This document shows positions 25,266-32,845 of a DNA stretch of 64,000 nucleotides, piece after piece; positions within the stretch are counted from its first letter, which is position 1; every line of letters begins with the position of its first letter. Position numbers and translations under genes: made by a program. The stretch lies in NCBI GenBank assembly GCA_022839745.1, contig JALHJB010000005.1:62001-126000 (forward strand), read 5' to 3'. Source of the stretch: Actinomycetes bacterium. Its GTDB lineage: Bacteria; Actinomycetota; Coriobacteriia; Anaerosomatales; Anaerosomataceae. Under the pieces are notes generated by a model. It did not search any database. It was not told the origin of the DNA and worked only from the letters and a program-made list of their open reading frames with translations.

Positions 25266-26006
25266 ATGGGACATCATCGCGCAATCGTCGAGGTCGCAGG
25301 CCGGGACAGCGTTGCCGCCGCGGTAGCCGCTGTGAACGAGCATGGCTTCAGGGAGCTGGTCCCCACCGTGGCCTTCACCGGCACGGAGATCGGCGATCGC
25401 GAAGCCCCTATGCGGGCCGTCGCCACGCTCCGCACACTGATCGGCGATCGGACGGTCATCCATGACCCCATCGCTCTCTCAGACCCCGCTCTGTGGTCGG
25501 CGATGAACGCACGCTGCGGTGCCGAGGTGCAGCGCCGGTTCGGGCTCTGCTCTCCCTGCCTCGCCTGTCATCTCTACCTGCATCTTCTGCGCGTACCGCT
25601 CGCCTGGTCCAACGACAACGCTCCGGTGATCGCAGGCGAGCGCAACACGCACGACGGGCGGATCAAGCTCTCGCAGATGCCTGAGGGCATCGATGCGGCG
25701 ATCCGCGTGCTCGAATACGGCGGGGTCGAGCTGCTTCAGCCGATCCGCCACCTGAGCGGCGAGAGGGTCTCGGAGCTCGTCGGTGGCGGCTGGGACCAGG
25801 GGGCAGGGCAGCTGGGCTGCCAGCTGTCCGGCAACTACGTCAACTTCGACGGCACTGTCACGTACGACGAAGAGGGCTACCGCCGCTACGTGGCAGAATA
25901 CTTCGAGCCGGTCGGACGTGCGGTGATCGATGCGTGGCGCGCCGAGCGCGAAGGCGCACCGGCCGCCGATTTCGACGCTGTCGTGCGCAGCGTGCTGGAG
26001 GGCTGA
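25266..26006 (+). CDS. Uncharacterised PP-loop-like protein with Cys cluster
   Basis: A soluble protein of 246 residues. Near the N-terminus VEVAGRDSVAAAV (A11-S15) looks like a variant of the SGGxDS pyrophosphate loop of N-type ATP pyrophosphatases. A Cys cluster follows (NARC, then LCSPCLACHLY at about residue 98), probably binding zinc or an Fe-S cluster, and then IAGERNTHDGRIKLSQ and an IRHLSGERVSELVG segment. That order resembles tRNA-thiolation or tRNA-lysidine-type enzymes, but no specific family was recognised. The gene is monocistronic and followed by a strong bidirectional terminator. Confidence 0.65.
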   Translation: MGHHRAIVEVAGRDSVAAAVAAVNEHGFRELVPTVAFTGTEIGDREAPMRAVATLRTLIGDRTVIHDPIALSDPALWSAMNARCGAEVQRRFGLCSPCLACHLYLHLLRVPLAWSNDNAPVIAGERNTHDGRIKLSQMPEGIDAAIRVLEYGGVELLQPIRHLSGERVSELVGGGWDQGAGQLGCQLSGNYVNFDGTVTYDEEGYRRYVAEYFEPVGRAVIDAWRAEREGAPAADFDAVVRSVLEG

Positions 26007-26029
26007 GCCCCTCGGTCGCCATCACACGA

Positions 26030-26059
26030 AGCGGCCCGAGCATCGATGCCCGGGCCGCT
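26030..26059. terminator. Bidirectional terminator between PP-loop gene and mscL
   Basis: Stem AGCGGCCCG / CGGGCCGCT continues, after one mismatch, into GCAT / ATGC with loop CG. Confidence 0.7.
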
Positions 26060-26084
26060 CGTGATTCGACGCCGATACGGACGC

Positions 26085-26522
26085 TCAGATCTCACTCGTG
26101 CACGCGGGGCACCTCGTCGCCTCAAGCGCGATTTCGCTCTTGCAGAACGGGCACTCCTTGGTAGTGACGGCCTCTTCCTCCTGCTTGCGCAGCCGGTTCA
26201 TCGCCTTCACGACCATGAAGATCGCAAGCGCCACGATGAGGAAGTTGACGACCGTGTTGATGAACGCGCCGTACGCCATCACGGTCGCTCCGGCCTCGGC
26301 CGCCGCCGCCGGCGTCGCATAGGGCGCGCCGGCCGAGCCCTCCTTGATGACCCACATGAGGTTTGAGAAGTCGACACCGCCGAGCAGCGCACCGATGGGC
26401 GGCATGATCACGTCGTGCACCAGCGACGTCACGACAGCACCGAATGCCCCGCCCATGATGACGCCGATAGCCAGGTCGACCATGTTGCCCTTGATCGCGA
26501 ACTCCTTGAACTCCTTGAGCAT
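26085..26522 (-). CDS. mscL: Large-conductance mechanosensitive channel with C-terminal zinc-ribbon-like tail
   Basis: The N-terminus MLKEFKEFAIKGNMVDLAIG and GGAFGAVVTSLVHDVIMPP are diagnostic for MscL, which opens under hypo-osmotic stress. A second membrane helix is NTVVNFLIVALAIFMVVKA. The length is 145 residues. The C-terminus has two CxxC pairs (ECPFCKSEI and RCPACTSEI), an added putative zinc ribbon. GGGAGGGG precedes the ATG. It is a functional partner of the osmoprotectant and ion-transport genes at 8.7-15.6 kb. Confidence 0.93.
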   Translation of the reverse strand: MLKEFKEFAIKGNMVDLAIGVIMGGAFGAVVTSLVHDVIMPPIGALLGGVDFSNLMWVIKEGSAGAPYATPAAAAEAGATVMAYGAFINTVVNFLIVALAIFMVVKAMNRLRKQEEEAVTTKECPFCKSEIALEATRCPACTSEI

Positions 26523-26612
26523 CGCCCCTCCCTCGATCGCGCTGTTATGTCCGGTAGAACCGCACAGCATCAGTATCACCCGAAACGCCGACGAGCGGAT
26601 GACGCGTCAGGG

Positions 26613-27299
26613 TCAGTCGCCAAAGAACGACTCATCGAGATCGCCGTCGTTGCTGTAACCCCGGTCCTCCCAGTAGCCGCCGGGATCCTCGTCCGCCACG
26701 AGCTCGATCCCCGCAACCCACTTGCACCATTTGTATCCCCACTTGTCCTCCGCCACGAGCTGGAATGGGAAGCCCCGCTCCCGCGGCAGCGTGACACCGT
26801 TCATCGAGTACGCGAGCAGGATGTCGTTGTCGTAGAAGTACGACACCGGGAACGAGGTGGTGTAGCCGTCGGCGGCTGTGAAGACCACGCTCCGCGCACC
26901 TGGTTGAACACCCGAGCGATCGAGGATTTCCCGGACAAGCACGCCACGCCACAGGATCGTGGCGCCCCAGCCTTCCACGCAGTCGAGCCGCACCACCTTC
27001 TCGTAGGCAGGAAACCCGCTCGTGACCTCCGAATACGTGTAGGCCGCTGGATCGTCCACGAGCCCCGTCACCTCGAGCTCGTAGGTGGTGACATCCACGT
27101 ACTGCGGACCGGCGATCGAGTTCTCGCGGAAGGCATCGTACGAGTCCAGCTTCTCGCCTTCGTACTCCAGGACCTCCGCATCGCCGAGCTCGGTGACCGG
27201 CGGAGCCGCACCGGGAGGCTCGGCCGCGGGATCCGGCCCGCATCCAACAAGCAGCATCACCGCGACCAGTGCGATCGCGTATGCGACGCGGCGGATCAC
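26613..27299 (-). CDS. Molybdopterin-dependent oxidoreductase (sulfite-oxidase fold) lipoprotein
   Basis: MIRRVAYAIALVAVMLLVGC gives a lipoprotein signal; the RR could allow Tat export. The mature protein has the SUOX-fold pattern with molybdenum-ligand Cys107 in RLDCVEGWGA, then LVREILDRSGV, TAADGYTTSFPV and ERGFPFQLVAEDKWGYKWCKWV. It is shorter than sulfite oxidase and close to MsrP/YedY catalytic domains. The substrate is not known (possibly methionine sulfoxide or other S/N-oxides). The GTG start overlaps the stop of the upstream methyltransferase gene (GTGA). Confidence 0.85.
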   Translation of the reverse strand: MIRRVAYAIALVAVMLLVGCGPDPAAEPPGAAPPVTELGDAEVLEYEGEKLDSYDAFRENSIAGPQYVDVTTYELEVTGLVDDPAAYTYSEVTSGFPAYEKVVRLDCVEGWGATILWRGVLVREILDRSGVQPGARSVVFTAADGYTTSFPVSYFYDNDILLAYSMNGVTLPRERGFPFQLVAEDKWGYKWCKWVAGIELVADEDPGGYWEDRGYSNDGDLDESFFGD

Positions 27300-28084
27300 G
27301 GCCGTTTAGTGGCCAGCACCACCAAATGGCGGTTTCTGAACGCGACGATCCGCTCACCCTCGTACTCGGGTTCGAGCCACCGGCGCATCCCGTCCGGCGC
27401 CTCGGCCATCTGCCGCGTCAACTCAGCCACCGTCGCCTCATCGCTGTTTTGACGTGCGGTCCAATCGCCGAAATCATGCCGCTTGTCGACCAGTGTCGAC
27501 CGCTCAACGACCAGTTCCGCCCGCTCGATCAGGGTCATCCACCCCTTCTCCTTATACGCCTGATTATGGCTCGAGTCCCGCGTTCTCTCGAAGACGTCGA
27601 CAAGCACGGCCGACGGGCCCTCGGGCGGCAGTGTCTGGTCCTGGAAGCCGAAGCGTCCGCCGGGCTTCAGCACGCGGGCGACCTCATTGAAGAACGCCTG
27701 CGCATCAGGGAAGTGGTGGGCGGCGATGCGGCACGTCACGATGTCGAACGCCGCATCCGGATACGGGAGCGCGTCGGCCTCGGCCACGGCGAATCGTGCC
27801 GTGCAGTCTTCGTCCTCAAGGAGCACGCGCGCGACTTCGAGCATCTCCGGTGTGAGGTCACACGCCTCCACGTCCACACCGGAGCGTGCGAGCGCAAGCG
27901 CCACATACCCGCCGCCGGTCGCCACATCAAGCGCCCTTTCCCCCGGTCGCGGGGCAAGCCACTCCATCAGTAATGTAAGGTCCGGACCGCCCGCATGCAG
28001 CTCGCTGGTTCGGTAGCTGCCCGCTCGCGGGCCGAACCGCTCACGCGCGTGCGATGTCAGGTCCTGTGCCGATCGGTCCCCCAT
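27296..28084 (-). CDS. SAM-dependent methyltransferase (class I, UbiE/MenG-like)
   Basis: The Rossmann SAM motif is ALDVATGGGYVALALARSG, followed by an acidic post-I strand (VDVEACDLTPEML), DALPYPDAAFDIVTCR and LKPGGRFGFQDQ. About 262 residues from the ATG at MGDRSAQDLT, chosen because GAGGGGAG lies before it. The substrate is not predictable; UbiE-like quinone or small-molecule methylation is possible. It is translationally coupled to the molybdoenzyme downstream. Confidence 0.8.
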   Translation of the reverse strand: MGDRSAQDLTSHARERFGPRAGSYRTSELHAGGPDLTLLMEWLAPRPGERALDVATGGGYVALALARSGVDVEACDLTPEMLEVARVLLEDEDCTARFAVAEADALPYPDAAFDIVTCRIAAHHFPDAQAFFNEVARVLKPGGRFGFQDQTLPPEGPSAVLVDVFERTRDSSHNQAYKEKGWMTLIERAELVVERSTLVDKRHDFGDWTARQNSDEATVAELTRQMAEAPDGMRRWLEPEYEGERIVAFRNRHLVVLATKRP

Positions 28085-28170
28085 CTGCACTCCCCTCATC
28101 TGTCGTACCCCTATGACATACTAGCTGGTGCACGCCCTCAGGAGCACTGCGCGAGGAGAGGAGCCCCGCT

Positions 28171-29514
28171 GTGAGCGCTGGCGGCACGCTGCGACCGATC
28201 ATTCTCGTGGTGCCCGATGGCGCGGGCGACCGCCCGTACGAGTCGCTCTCCGGACCGACTCCCGGCCTGGGCACCGCCGTCGCGCGCCCGCGCACGCCTA
28301 TCGAGGCGGCCGACACGCCCAACCTCGACCGGCTGGCAACCCTCGGCCGGTGCGGCCTGCTCTATCCGGTCGGCCCAGGGCTCGCGCCCAGCTCGCATCA
28401 AGCGCACTTCGCGCTCTTCGGCTACGCTCCGGAGCAGTTCCCGGGCCGGGGCCTGCTGGAGGCGCTCGGCGAGGGGCACGCCCCGGCCCCCGGCGAGGTC
28501 GTTGTGCGCGCGAACGCCGCCCGTGTGAGCGAGCGCGACGGGGTGCTCTGGATCGACGAGCGGCCCGACCCCCGCGTTGGCGACGCGCCCTATCTGGCGG
28601 ATGCGGGCCTCTCCACCGAGATCGATGGTGTCGCGTTCCGCTTCGTCCACACCGGAGCGCTGCAGGGACTGCTGTTCCTCCGCGCGCTTGATGGGCGCCC
28701 TCTCTCTCACTTCGTCAGCGACGCCGACCCGCTGCGCGACGACACCGCGGTCCTCGCGGTGTTGCCGCTCGAGGAGGCGCCCGATCCCGATGCGGCGGCA
28801 TGGACCGCACGCGCGCTCAACGCATGGATCCGCCAGTCGCGCTCGGCGCTCGCGGGCCGGCCGCTCAACGCCATGCTGGTGAAGTGGGCCGGCGCCACGG
28901 CAGACTACTCGCCGTTTCCCCGGCGGTTCGGGATGCGCGGCGTCACACTCGGCGCGGGCCCTCTCTACAGGGGGCTTGGAGCCGCGATAGGGCTCGATCA
29001 CCGCGAGTTCGGCACGGAGTCCGATCCTGAGGCTGATGTTGCCGTACGGATGACAGCCGCGCTGAAGCTGATCGCCGGAGGCTACGGCTTCGTCCACCTG
29101 CACACCAAGCGTACGGACATGGCCGGACACAAGAAGGATCCTGCGCGCAAAGCCGAGGTGATCGCCGCGATCGACCGCGCGCTCGCCCCGCTCGTGCCGC
29201 TCGTGGAGCGCGGCGAGATCGTGGTCGCGGTCTGCCCGGACCACCAGACTCCGGCCGCCGGACCGCTCTACCACGGAGGCGGAGCGGTGCCGCTGCTCAT
29301 CGCCGGGGGCGTGGCGGGGGCAGACGAGGTGACCGCCTACGGGGAGACCGCATGCGCGCGCGGCTCGCTCGGTGTGGTTCGTGGGGGCGACGTCCTGCCG
29401 CTCGCGCTGGACGCCGCCGACCGCTCAGCGTTCCTGGCCGACAGGATGACCGGACACCTCGCGCTCGGCGTGCCAGCGGCCGGGGACCTCACGCCGCTTC
29501 GCGCGCGCGACTAG
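28171..29514 (+). CDS. Cofactor-independent phosphoglycerate mutase-like (alkaline phosphatase superfamily)
   Basis: A protein of 447 residues. The N-terminal metal-site Asp is in ILVVPDGAGDRP, TPNLDRLATLGRCGLLYPVG is typical of ApgM/archaeal-type iPGM, and the catalytic Ser region reads APSSHQAHFALFGY. The late metal ligands include HTKRTDMAGH and CPDHQTP. It probably interconverts 3- and 2-phosphoglycerate or acts as a related phosphonopyruvate-decarboxylase-like enzyme. The GTG start follows GAGGAGAGGAG. The gene is convergent with the PHP gene, the two sharing CTAG at their stops. Confidence 0.78.
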   Translation: MSAGGTLRPIILVVPDGAGDRPYESLSGPTPGLGTAVARPRTPIEAADTPNLDRLATLGRCGLLYPVGPGLAPSSHQAHFALFGYAPEQFPGRGLLEALGEGHAPAPGEVVVRANAARVSERDGVLWIDERPDPRVGDAPYLADAGLSTEIDGVAFRFVHTGALQGLLFLRALDGRPLSHFVSDADPLRDDTAVLAVLPLEEAPDPDAAAWTARALNAWIRQSRSALAGRPLNAMLVKWAGATADYSPFPRRFGMRGVTLGAGPLYRGLGAAIGLDHREFGTESDPEADVAVRMTAALKLIAGGYGFVHLHTKRTDMAGHKKDPARKAEVIAAIDRALAPLVPLVERGEIVVAVCPDHQTPAAGPLYHGGGAVPLLIAGGVAGADEVTAYGETACARGSLGVVRGGDVLPLALDAADRSAFLADRMTGHLALGVPAAGDLTPLRARD

Positions 29515-30215
29515 CGGCGCGCCCCGCGAAAGGCCGCGCGCAGGCCCTCGAACGAGAGCTCCGGCAGCTCGATCGTGGCCGTGCGACGGCCCATCTCCTC
29601 GAGCGAGTGCGAGTCCGACGATGAGATGTGCGCGATCGAAAGGCCATCGCGGAAGCGGCCCCGGCAGGCGTGATCGATGAGCTCGATCGCCGAGATGTGC
29701 TCGCATTCGGCCAGGTGGTGGACGAGCTCGGATTCCATGAAGCAGTACTCGCCAAAGGTGCGGTCCACGTGCCCGATGTGACACAGACCGCCAGCCTCGT
29801 CCACGAGCCGCGCCACGTCGAGCGGATCGCGGTCGTGCGCGAAGAACGGCAGCTCCTCGAGCGGGGCCACCGGGTCCTCAAGGCCGAGCGCGGCGAGCAG
29901 CCCGGCAAAGCGCTCCGCCACCTCGACCGGCGGGAAGAGCGCCACCATGTGCGTCTCCTCGCCGTCGTGACGGATGCGCAGCTCCGCGCCCGGTAGCACG
30001 AGCAGCCGTCGGCCCGTTTCGGCGAAGACATCCTCGGCCGCCTCCACCACGCGTGGGCCGTACGCCACGCTCCAGTGGTCGGCGATACCCCACACGTGTA
30101 TGCCGACCTCAAGCGCGCGCTCGACGATCTGACGCGGCGTGGTGGCGACGTCCCCACGGTAGTCCGTCGGGATAAGCGGCGTGTGGTTGTGCAGGTCGAT
30201 GGTGAAGAGCGGCAT
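29511..30215 (-). CDS. PHP-domain metal-dependent phosphoesterase
   Basis: A 234-residue protein. The PHP metal motif is IDLHNHTPLIPTDYRGD, followed by GIHVWGIADHWSVAYG, LVLPGAELR, LCHIGHVDRTFGE and a C-terminal ISSSDSHSLEEMG carrying further metal ligands. It is likely a cytosolic phosphatase or nuclease, substrate unknown. The ATG at MPLFTIDLHN was chosen because the motif begins there; upstream codons are not protein-like. Confidence 0.85.
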   Translation of the reverse strand: MPLFTIDLHNHTPLIPTDYRGDVATTPRQIVERALEVGIHVWGIADHWSVAYGPRVVEAAEDVFAETGRRLLVLPGAELRIRHDGEETHMVALFPPVEVAERFAGLLAALGLEDPVAPLEELPFFAHDRDPLDVARLVDEAGGLCHIGHVDRTFGEYCFMESELVHHLAECEHISAIELIDHACRGRFRDGLSIAHISSSDSHSLEEMGRRTATIELPELSFEGLRAAFRGARR

Positions 30216-30327
30216 CCGTGTGGTCTCCGGTCGGCTGATATCCAGTGTACCGGTGCCTGTTCGGATCGTTGGTATCTGTGTTGGTGCTGTCAACCGAACC
30301 TCACCCGATACTCTCCGTCGTCCTCGC

Positions 30328-30756
30328 TTACCGCACAGCCCATGCCGCGCAGTTCGGCGAAGCGCTCCAGATGTGCGTGCCCCGGTACTCGGCCATGAGC
30401 CGACCCTCGGCACGCTTGTAGTCGGCTGCGGTCAGGTCGCCGCGACCGAAGAGCGTGCAGTGGCACCAGCCGATTGTGTCGATCTCGGCCTGGGCGAACT
30501 GGCAGGGACAGATCAGCTTGCGATCGAGCTCGGAGTCTCCCGACGGCTCGTAGCACGGGCAGTACCGGCGACCGTACATCGCTTCCGCGTCTGAGATCCA
30601 TAGCTTGAGATTGGTGTAGATCATCCAGCGTGGATTCACGCTCCACCCACGATTGCGTGCGTGCTTGCGGATCCACGCGTCGTGCTTCTTCGCGTCCTTG
30701 CCGTAGCGCCGCCAGTCGGCGTAGAAGGCCTTGGCCATCTGCAGCATGTCGCTCAT
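30328..30756 (-). CDS. Ferredoxin-thioredoxin reductase catalytic-subunit-like protein, probable 3' frameshift
   Basis: The FTR-beta motif is visible: CPC (66-68), CPC (83-85) and CHC (98-100), spaced CPC-x14-CPC-x12-CHC, slightly different from plant FTR. These ligands should hold a [4Fe-4S] cluster next to a redox-active disulfide and pass ferredoxin electrons to a dithiol partner. After EYRGT the other frame is more protein-like (HLERFAELRGMGCAV then SEDDGEYRVRFG, ending at 30290), suggesting two extra bases near 30370. No FTR alpha subunit is adjacent. It is the last gene of the reductase/activase/DsrE operon. Confidence 0.75.
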   Translation of the reverse strand: MSDMLQMAKAFYADWRRYGKDAKKHDAWIRKHARNRGWSVNPRWMIYTNLKLWISDAEAMYGRRYCPCYEPSGDSELDRKLICPCQFAQAEIDTIGWCHCTLFGRGDLTAADYKRAEGRLMAEYRGTHIWSASPNCAAWAVR

Positions 30757-30760
30757 GGGA

Positions 30761-31099
30761 TCAGCCTATCGTGACGATCTCATCTGGACCGCAGACAGCG
30801 GCGACCAGGCCCGACATGTTCCCCTCGGTGCCGACGGCGAGCTTGTCTTGCAGCCCGAAGTACTTGAGGCACGTCCCGCACGCGGTGACGGTGACACCAG
30901 CGTCGACCAGCAGACGCAACTCATCGAGCGCATCCGAGCCCTCACACGCAAGCTTCACGCCATCGTTGCTCAGCATGACTGCTGCAGGCGCGTTCTCCTC
31001 GTGCGCGAGCGACACGAGGAAGCTCCGCATCAGGATCGCCCCGAGTTCCGCCTCGGCCTTGCCCAACGTATCGCTCGTGATCAGGATCCGCTTAGCCAT
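30761..31099 (-). CDS. DsrE/YedF-like sulfur-relay protein
   Basis: A 112-residue protein with the DsrE/F-like Rossmann fold: MAKRILITSDTLG, AVMLSNDGVKLAC and TACGTCLKYFGL. The pair C74-x2-C77 is in the position of the YedF active region. YedF-like proteins are associated with selenium and sulfur transfer; the TusA domain found in full YedF is absent here. AGGGAG precedes the ATG. It sits between the activase (13-bp gap) and the FTR-like gene (4-bp gap), pointing to thiol/persulfide chemistry in this operon. Confidence 0.82.
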   Translation of the reverse strand: MAKRILITSDTLGKAEAELGAILMRSFLVSLAHEENAPAAVMLSNDGVKLACEGSDALDELRLLVDAGVTVTACGTCLKYFGLQDKLAVGTEGNMSGLVAAVCGPDEIVTIG

Positions 31100-31112
31100 C
31101 GGATGGCTCCCT

Positions 31113-31859
31113 TCACTCCCGGGCGGCACTCAGTGCCGCTCCGTATGCGCCTACGATCTGTGCCTCCTCGGGCACCACCACCTCACCCGAGAACCCCGCG
31201 GTGATAAGGTCCACCATCGCCGGATTCTTCGCCACCCCGCCCGCGAAGACGAGCGGACCCTGTGCGTCCACGCGCTTGAGCGAGCCGAGCGTGCGCTTCG
31301 CTATGGTCTCATGCAGTCCGCGCACGATGCGCGCCCGGTCCTCGCCGCGATGCACGAGACCGGTCACTTCGCTCTCTGCGAACACTGTGCACATGCTTGA
31401 GGTCGCGATGCCGCTCTCGGCTCCGCGCGATGCAGCGGCCATCTCCTCGAGCGTGAAGCCGAGCGCACGTGCCATCACCTCGAGGAACTTGCCGGTGCCG
31501 ACAGCGCACTTGTCGTTCATCTCAAAGTCCACGACCCGGCCGCCATGGCCGAGCGAGATCACCTTGGTGTCCTGCCCGCCGATGTCGAGCACCGAAGCGG
31601 CGTGCGGGAAGAGCGCCGCCGCGCCCAGCCCGTATGCCGTGATCTCGGTGACCGCGGCACAGCCGAATCGCTCCTTGGCCACATGGCGCCCGTAGCCTGT
31701 GGCTACCAGCACGTCGTGGGCATCACGTTCCACAAAAGCGGCCGAGGCCGACCCGGGGTCGTACCCCGAGTCGGCCACCGCCCAATCCACGATCCGCTCG
31801 CCCTCGAGCCAGACCGCGTCGATACTGCGCGAACCGATATCGAGTCCGAGGACCCGCAT
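31113..31859 (-). CDS. ATP-dependent activase of 2-hydroxyacyl-CoA dehydratase / double-cubane reductase (HgdC/BadG family)
   Basis: A 248-residue ASKHA-fold ATPase. VLGLDIGSRSIDAV and VLDIGGQDTKVI are the phosphate loops. The two Cys that form an intersubunit [4Fe-4S] cluster are C118 in NDKCAVGTGKFLEV and C157 in SSMCTVFAESEV. In this family the ATPase fires low-potential electrons into its partner protein, whose gene ends four bases upstream. The start ATG is at MRVLGLDIGS. Confidence 0.92.
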   Translation of the reverse strand: MRVLGLDIGSRSIDAVWLEGERIVDWAVADSGYDPGSASAAFVERDAHDVLVATGYGRHVAKERFGCAAVTEITAYGLGAAALFPHAASVLDIGGQDTKVISLGHGGRVVDFEMNDKCAVGTGKFLEVMARALGFTLEEMAAASRGAESGIATSSMCTVFAESEVTGLVHRGEDRARIVRGLHETIAKRTLGSLKRVDAQGPLVFAGGVAKNPAMVDLITAGFSGEVVVPEEAQIVGAYGAALSAARE

Positions 31860-31862
31860 CGC

Positions 31863-32748
31863 CTACAGCATCTCCAGGAACGCCTCGACACGGGTCGAGA
31901 GCTGGCCCACGTCCTCCATGGAGTAATCGGTCGTGATCTTGAGAACCGGGAGACCGGCCTCGCGGACCGCGGTCTCGATGCCGTGCGACTCCATCTCGTA
32001 CAGGCCGCAGAACTGGAGCGCAAGATCGATGACGCCGTCGGCCTCATACTCCTTGGCCATGCGCACGACATCATCGATGCGCCCCTTGTTGGTGGTGAAG
32101 CAGGCGCAGTTGATGTCGAGGTACTTCTCGGCCACCGCATCGATCATCTCGTCAAGCGTCGTCCCGTCCTCCGACACGAGGTCCTGGTAGTAGCGGCTGC
32201 CCGTGCACATCTCCTCGCCAACGACCACAGCGCCGGCCTTCTCGATGATGTCGTGGATCTTCCAGTTGGGAAGCGCCATCGGCGTACCGGTCACGAGGAT
32301 CCGCTTGGTGCCCTTCGGGGCGACGCCCTCACCCGCGGCGACGCGCTGGTCAAGCTCGTCGGCGAGCGCGTTCACCATCTGCGTGAAGCGAGGCACATCG
32401 TCGTAGAAGGCCACCTGCGTGGCGAGCAGGCGGTCCTTGCCGCTGATCGGCGCAGGGTCGGCCGTGCACGCCGCGGCGATCCGCTGGAGCGCACGGCGCT
32501 TGTCGTTGACTTCCTTGATAGCCGCGCTGAGCGACCCAGCGGTGATCGTGTTGCCGGTGACCTCCTCGACCTTCTTGGCCAGCTCGCGCACCTCGGCCTT
32601 CCACATCGCGAGGTCCTCGGGCCGCTTCATCTGGGGCAGCTCCATCACCAAAGAGCTGCCCCACGGCCTGCAGAAGCGCGTCATGGCTTGGGAGATCGAG
32701 GCCGAGCTCCTCCCACATCGGATGGTAGTCCACGGGCTGATCGCTCAT
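31863..32748 (-). pseudogene. 2-hydroxyacyl-CoA dehydratase / double-cubane-type reductase subunit, internal deletion and frameshift
   Basis: The first ~37 codons (MSDQPVDYHPMWEELGLDLP) match the N-terminus of this family. The C-terminal ~265 residues (from MELPQMKRPEDLAMW to the stop) are in another frame and contain EEMCTGSRYYQDL, DINCACFTTNKGRIDD and LALQFCGLYEME. From memory, full-length members are about 400-430 residues, so roughly 120 residues between the two parts, including N-terminal cluster ligands, are missing. At the junction a perfect 11-bp inverted repeat (32632-32642 / 32653-32663) is present. A read-through product in the second frame could start at 32684. This is either a real deletion or an assembly collapse. 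Confidence 0.7.
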
Positions 32749-32775
32749 GAGAGACTCCCTGCTACTCAGTTTCCT

Positions 32776-32801
32776 TATCGTATTGTTCCGATACGCTTAT
32801 A
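32776..32801 (-). promoter_or_regulatory. Putative promoter/operator of the reductase operon
   Basis: On the minus strand a TATAAG -10 (32796-32801) is followed by overlapping inverted repeats CGTAT-n7-ATACG (32779-32795) and TATCG-n8-CGATA (32776-32793), just upstream of the first gene. The -35 is poor, as expected of a regulated promoter. Confidence 0.4.
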
Positions 32802-32845
32802 CCTTGTAGCACAGCGATGCCCGCAAGTGAACGGCGATGAACCAG

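Noticed and set aside
30290..30676. 128-residue minus-strand frame over the FTR-like gene
   Set aside because: Only its last ~25 codons are protein-like; they are better explained as the frameshifted end of the FTR-like gene.
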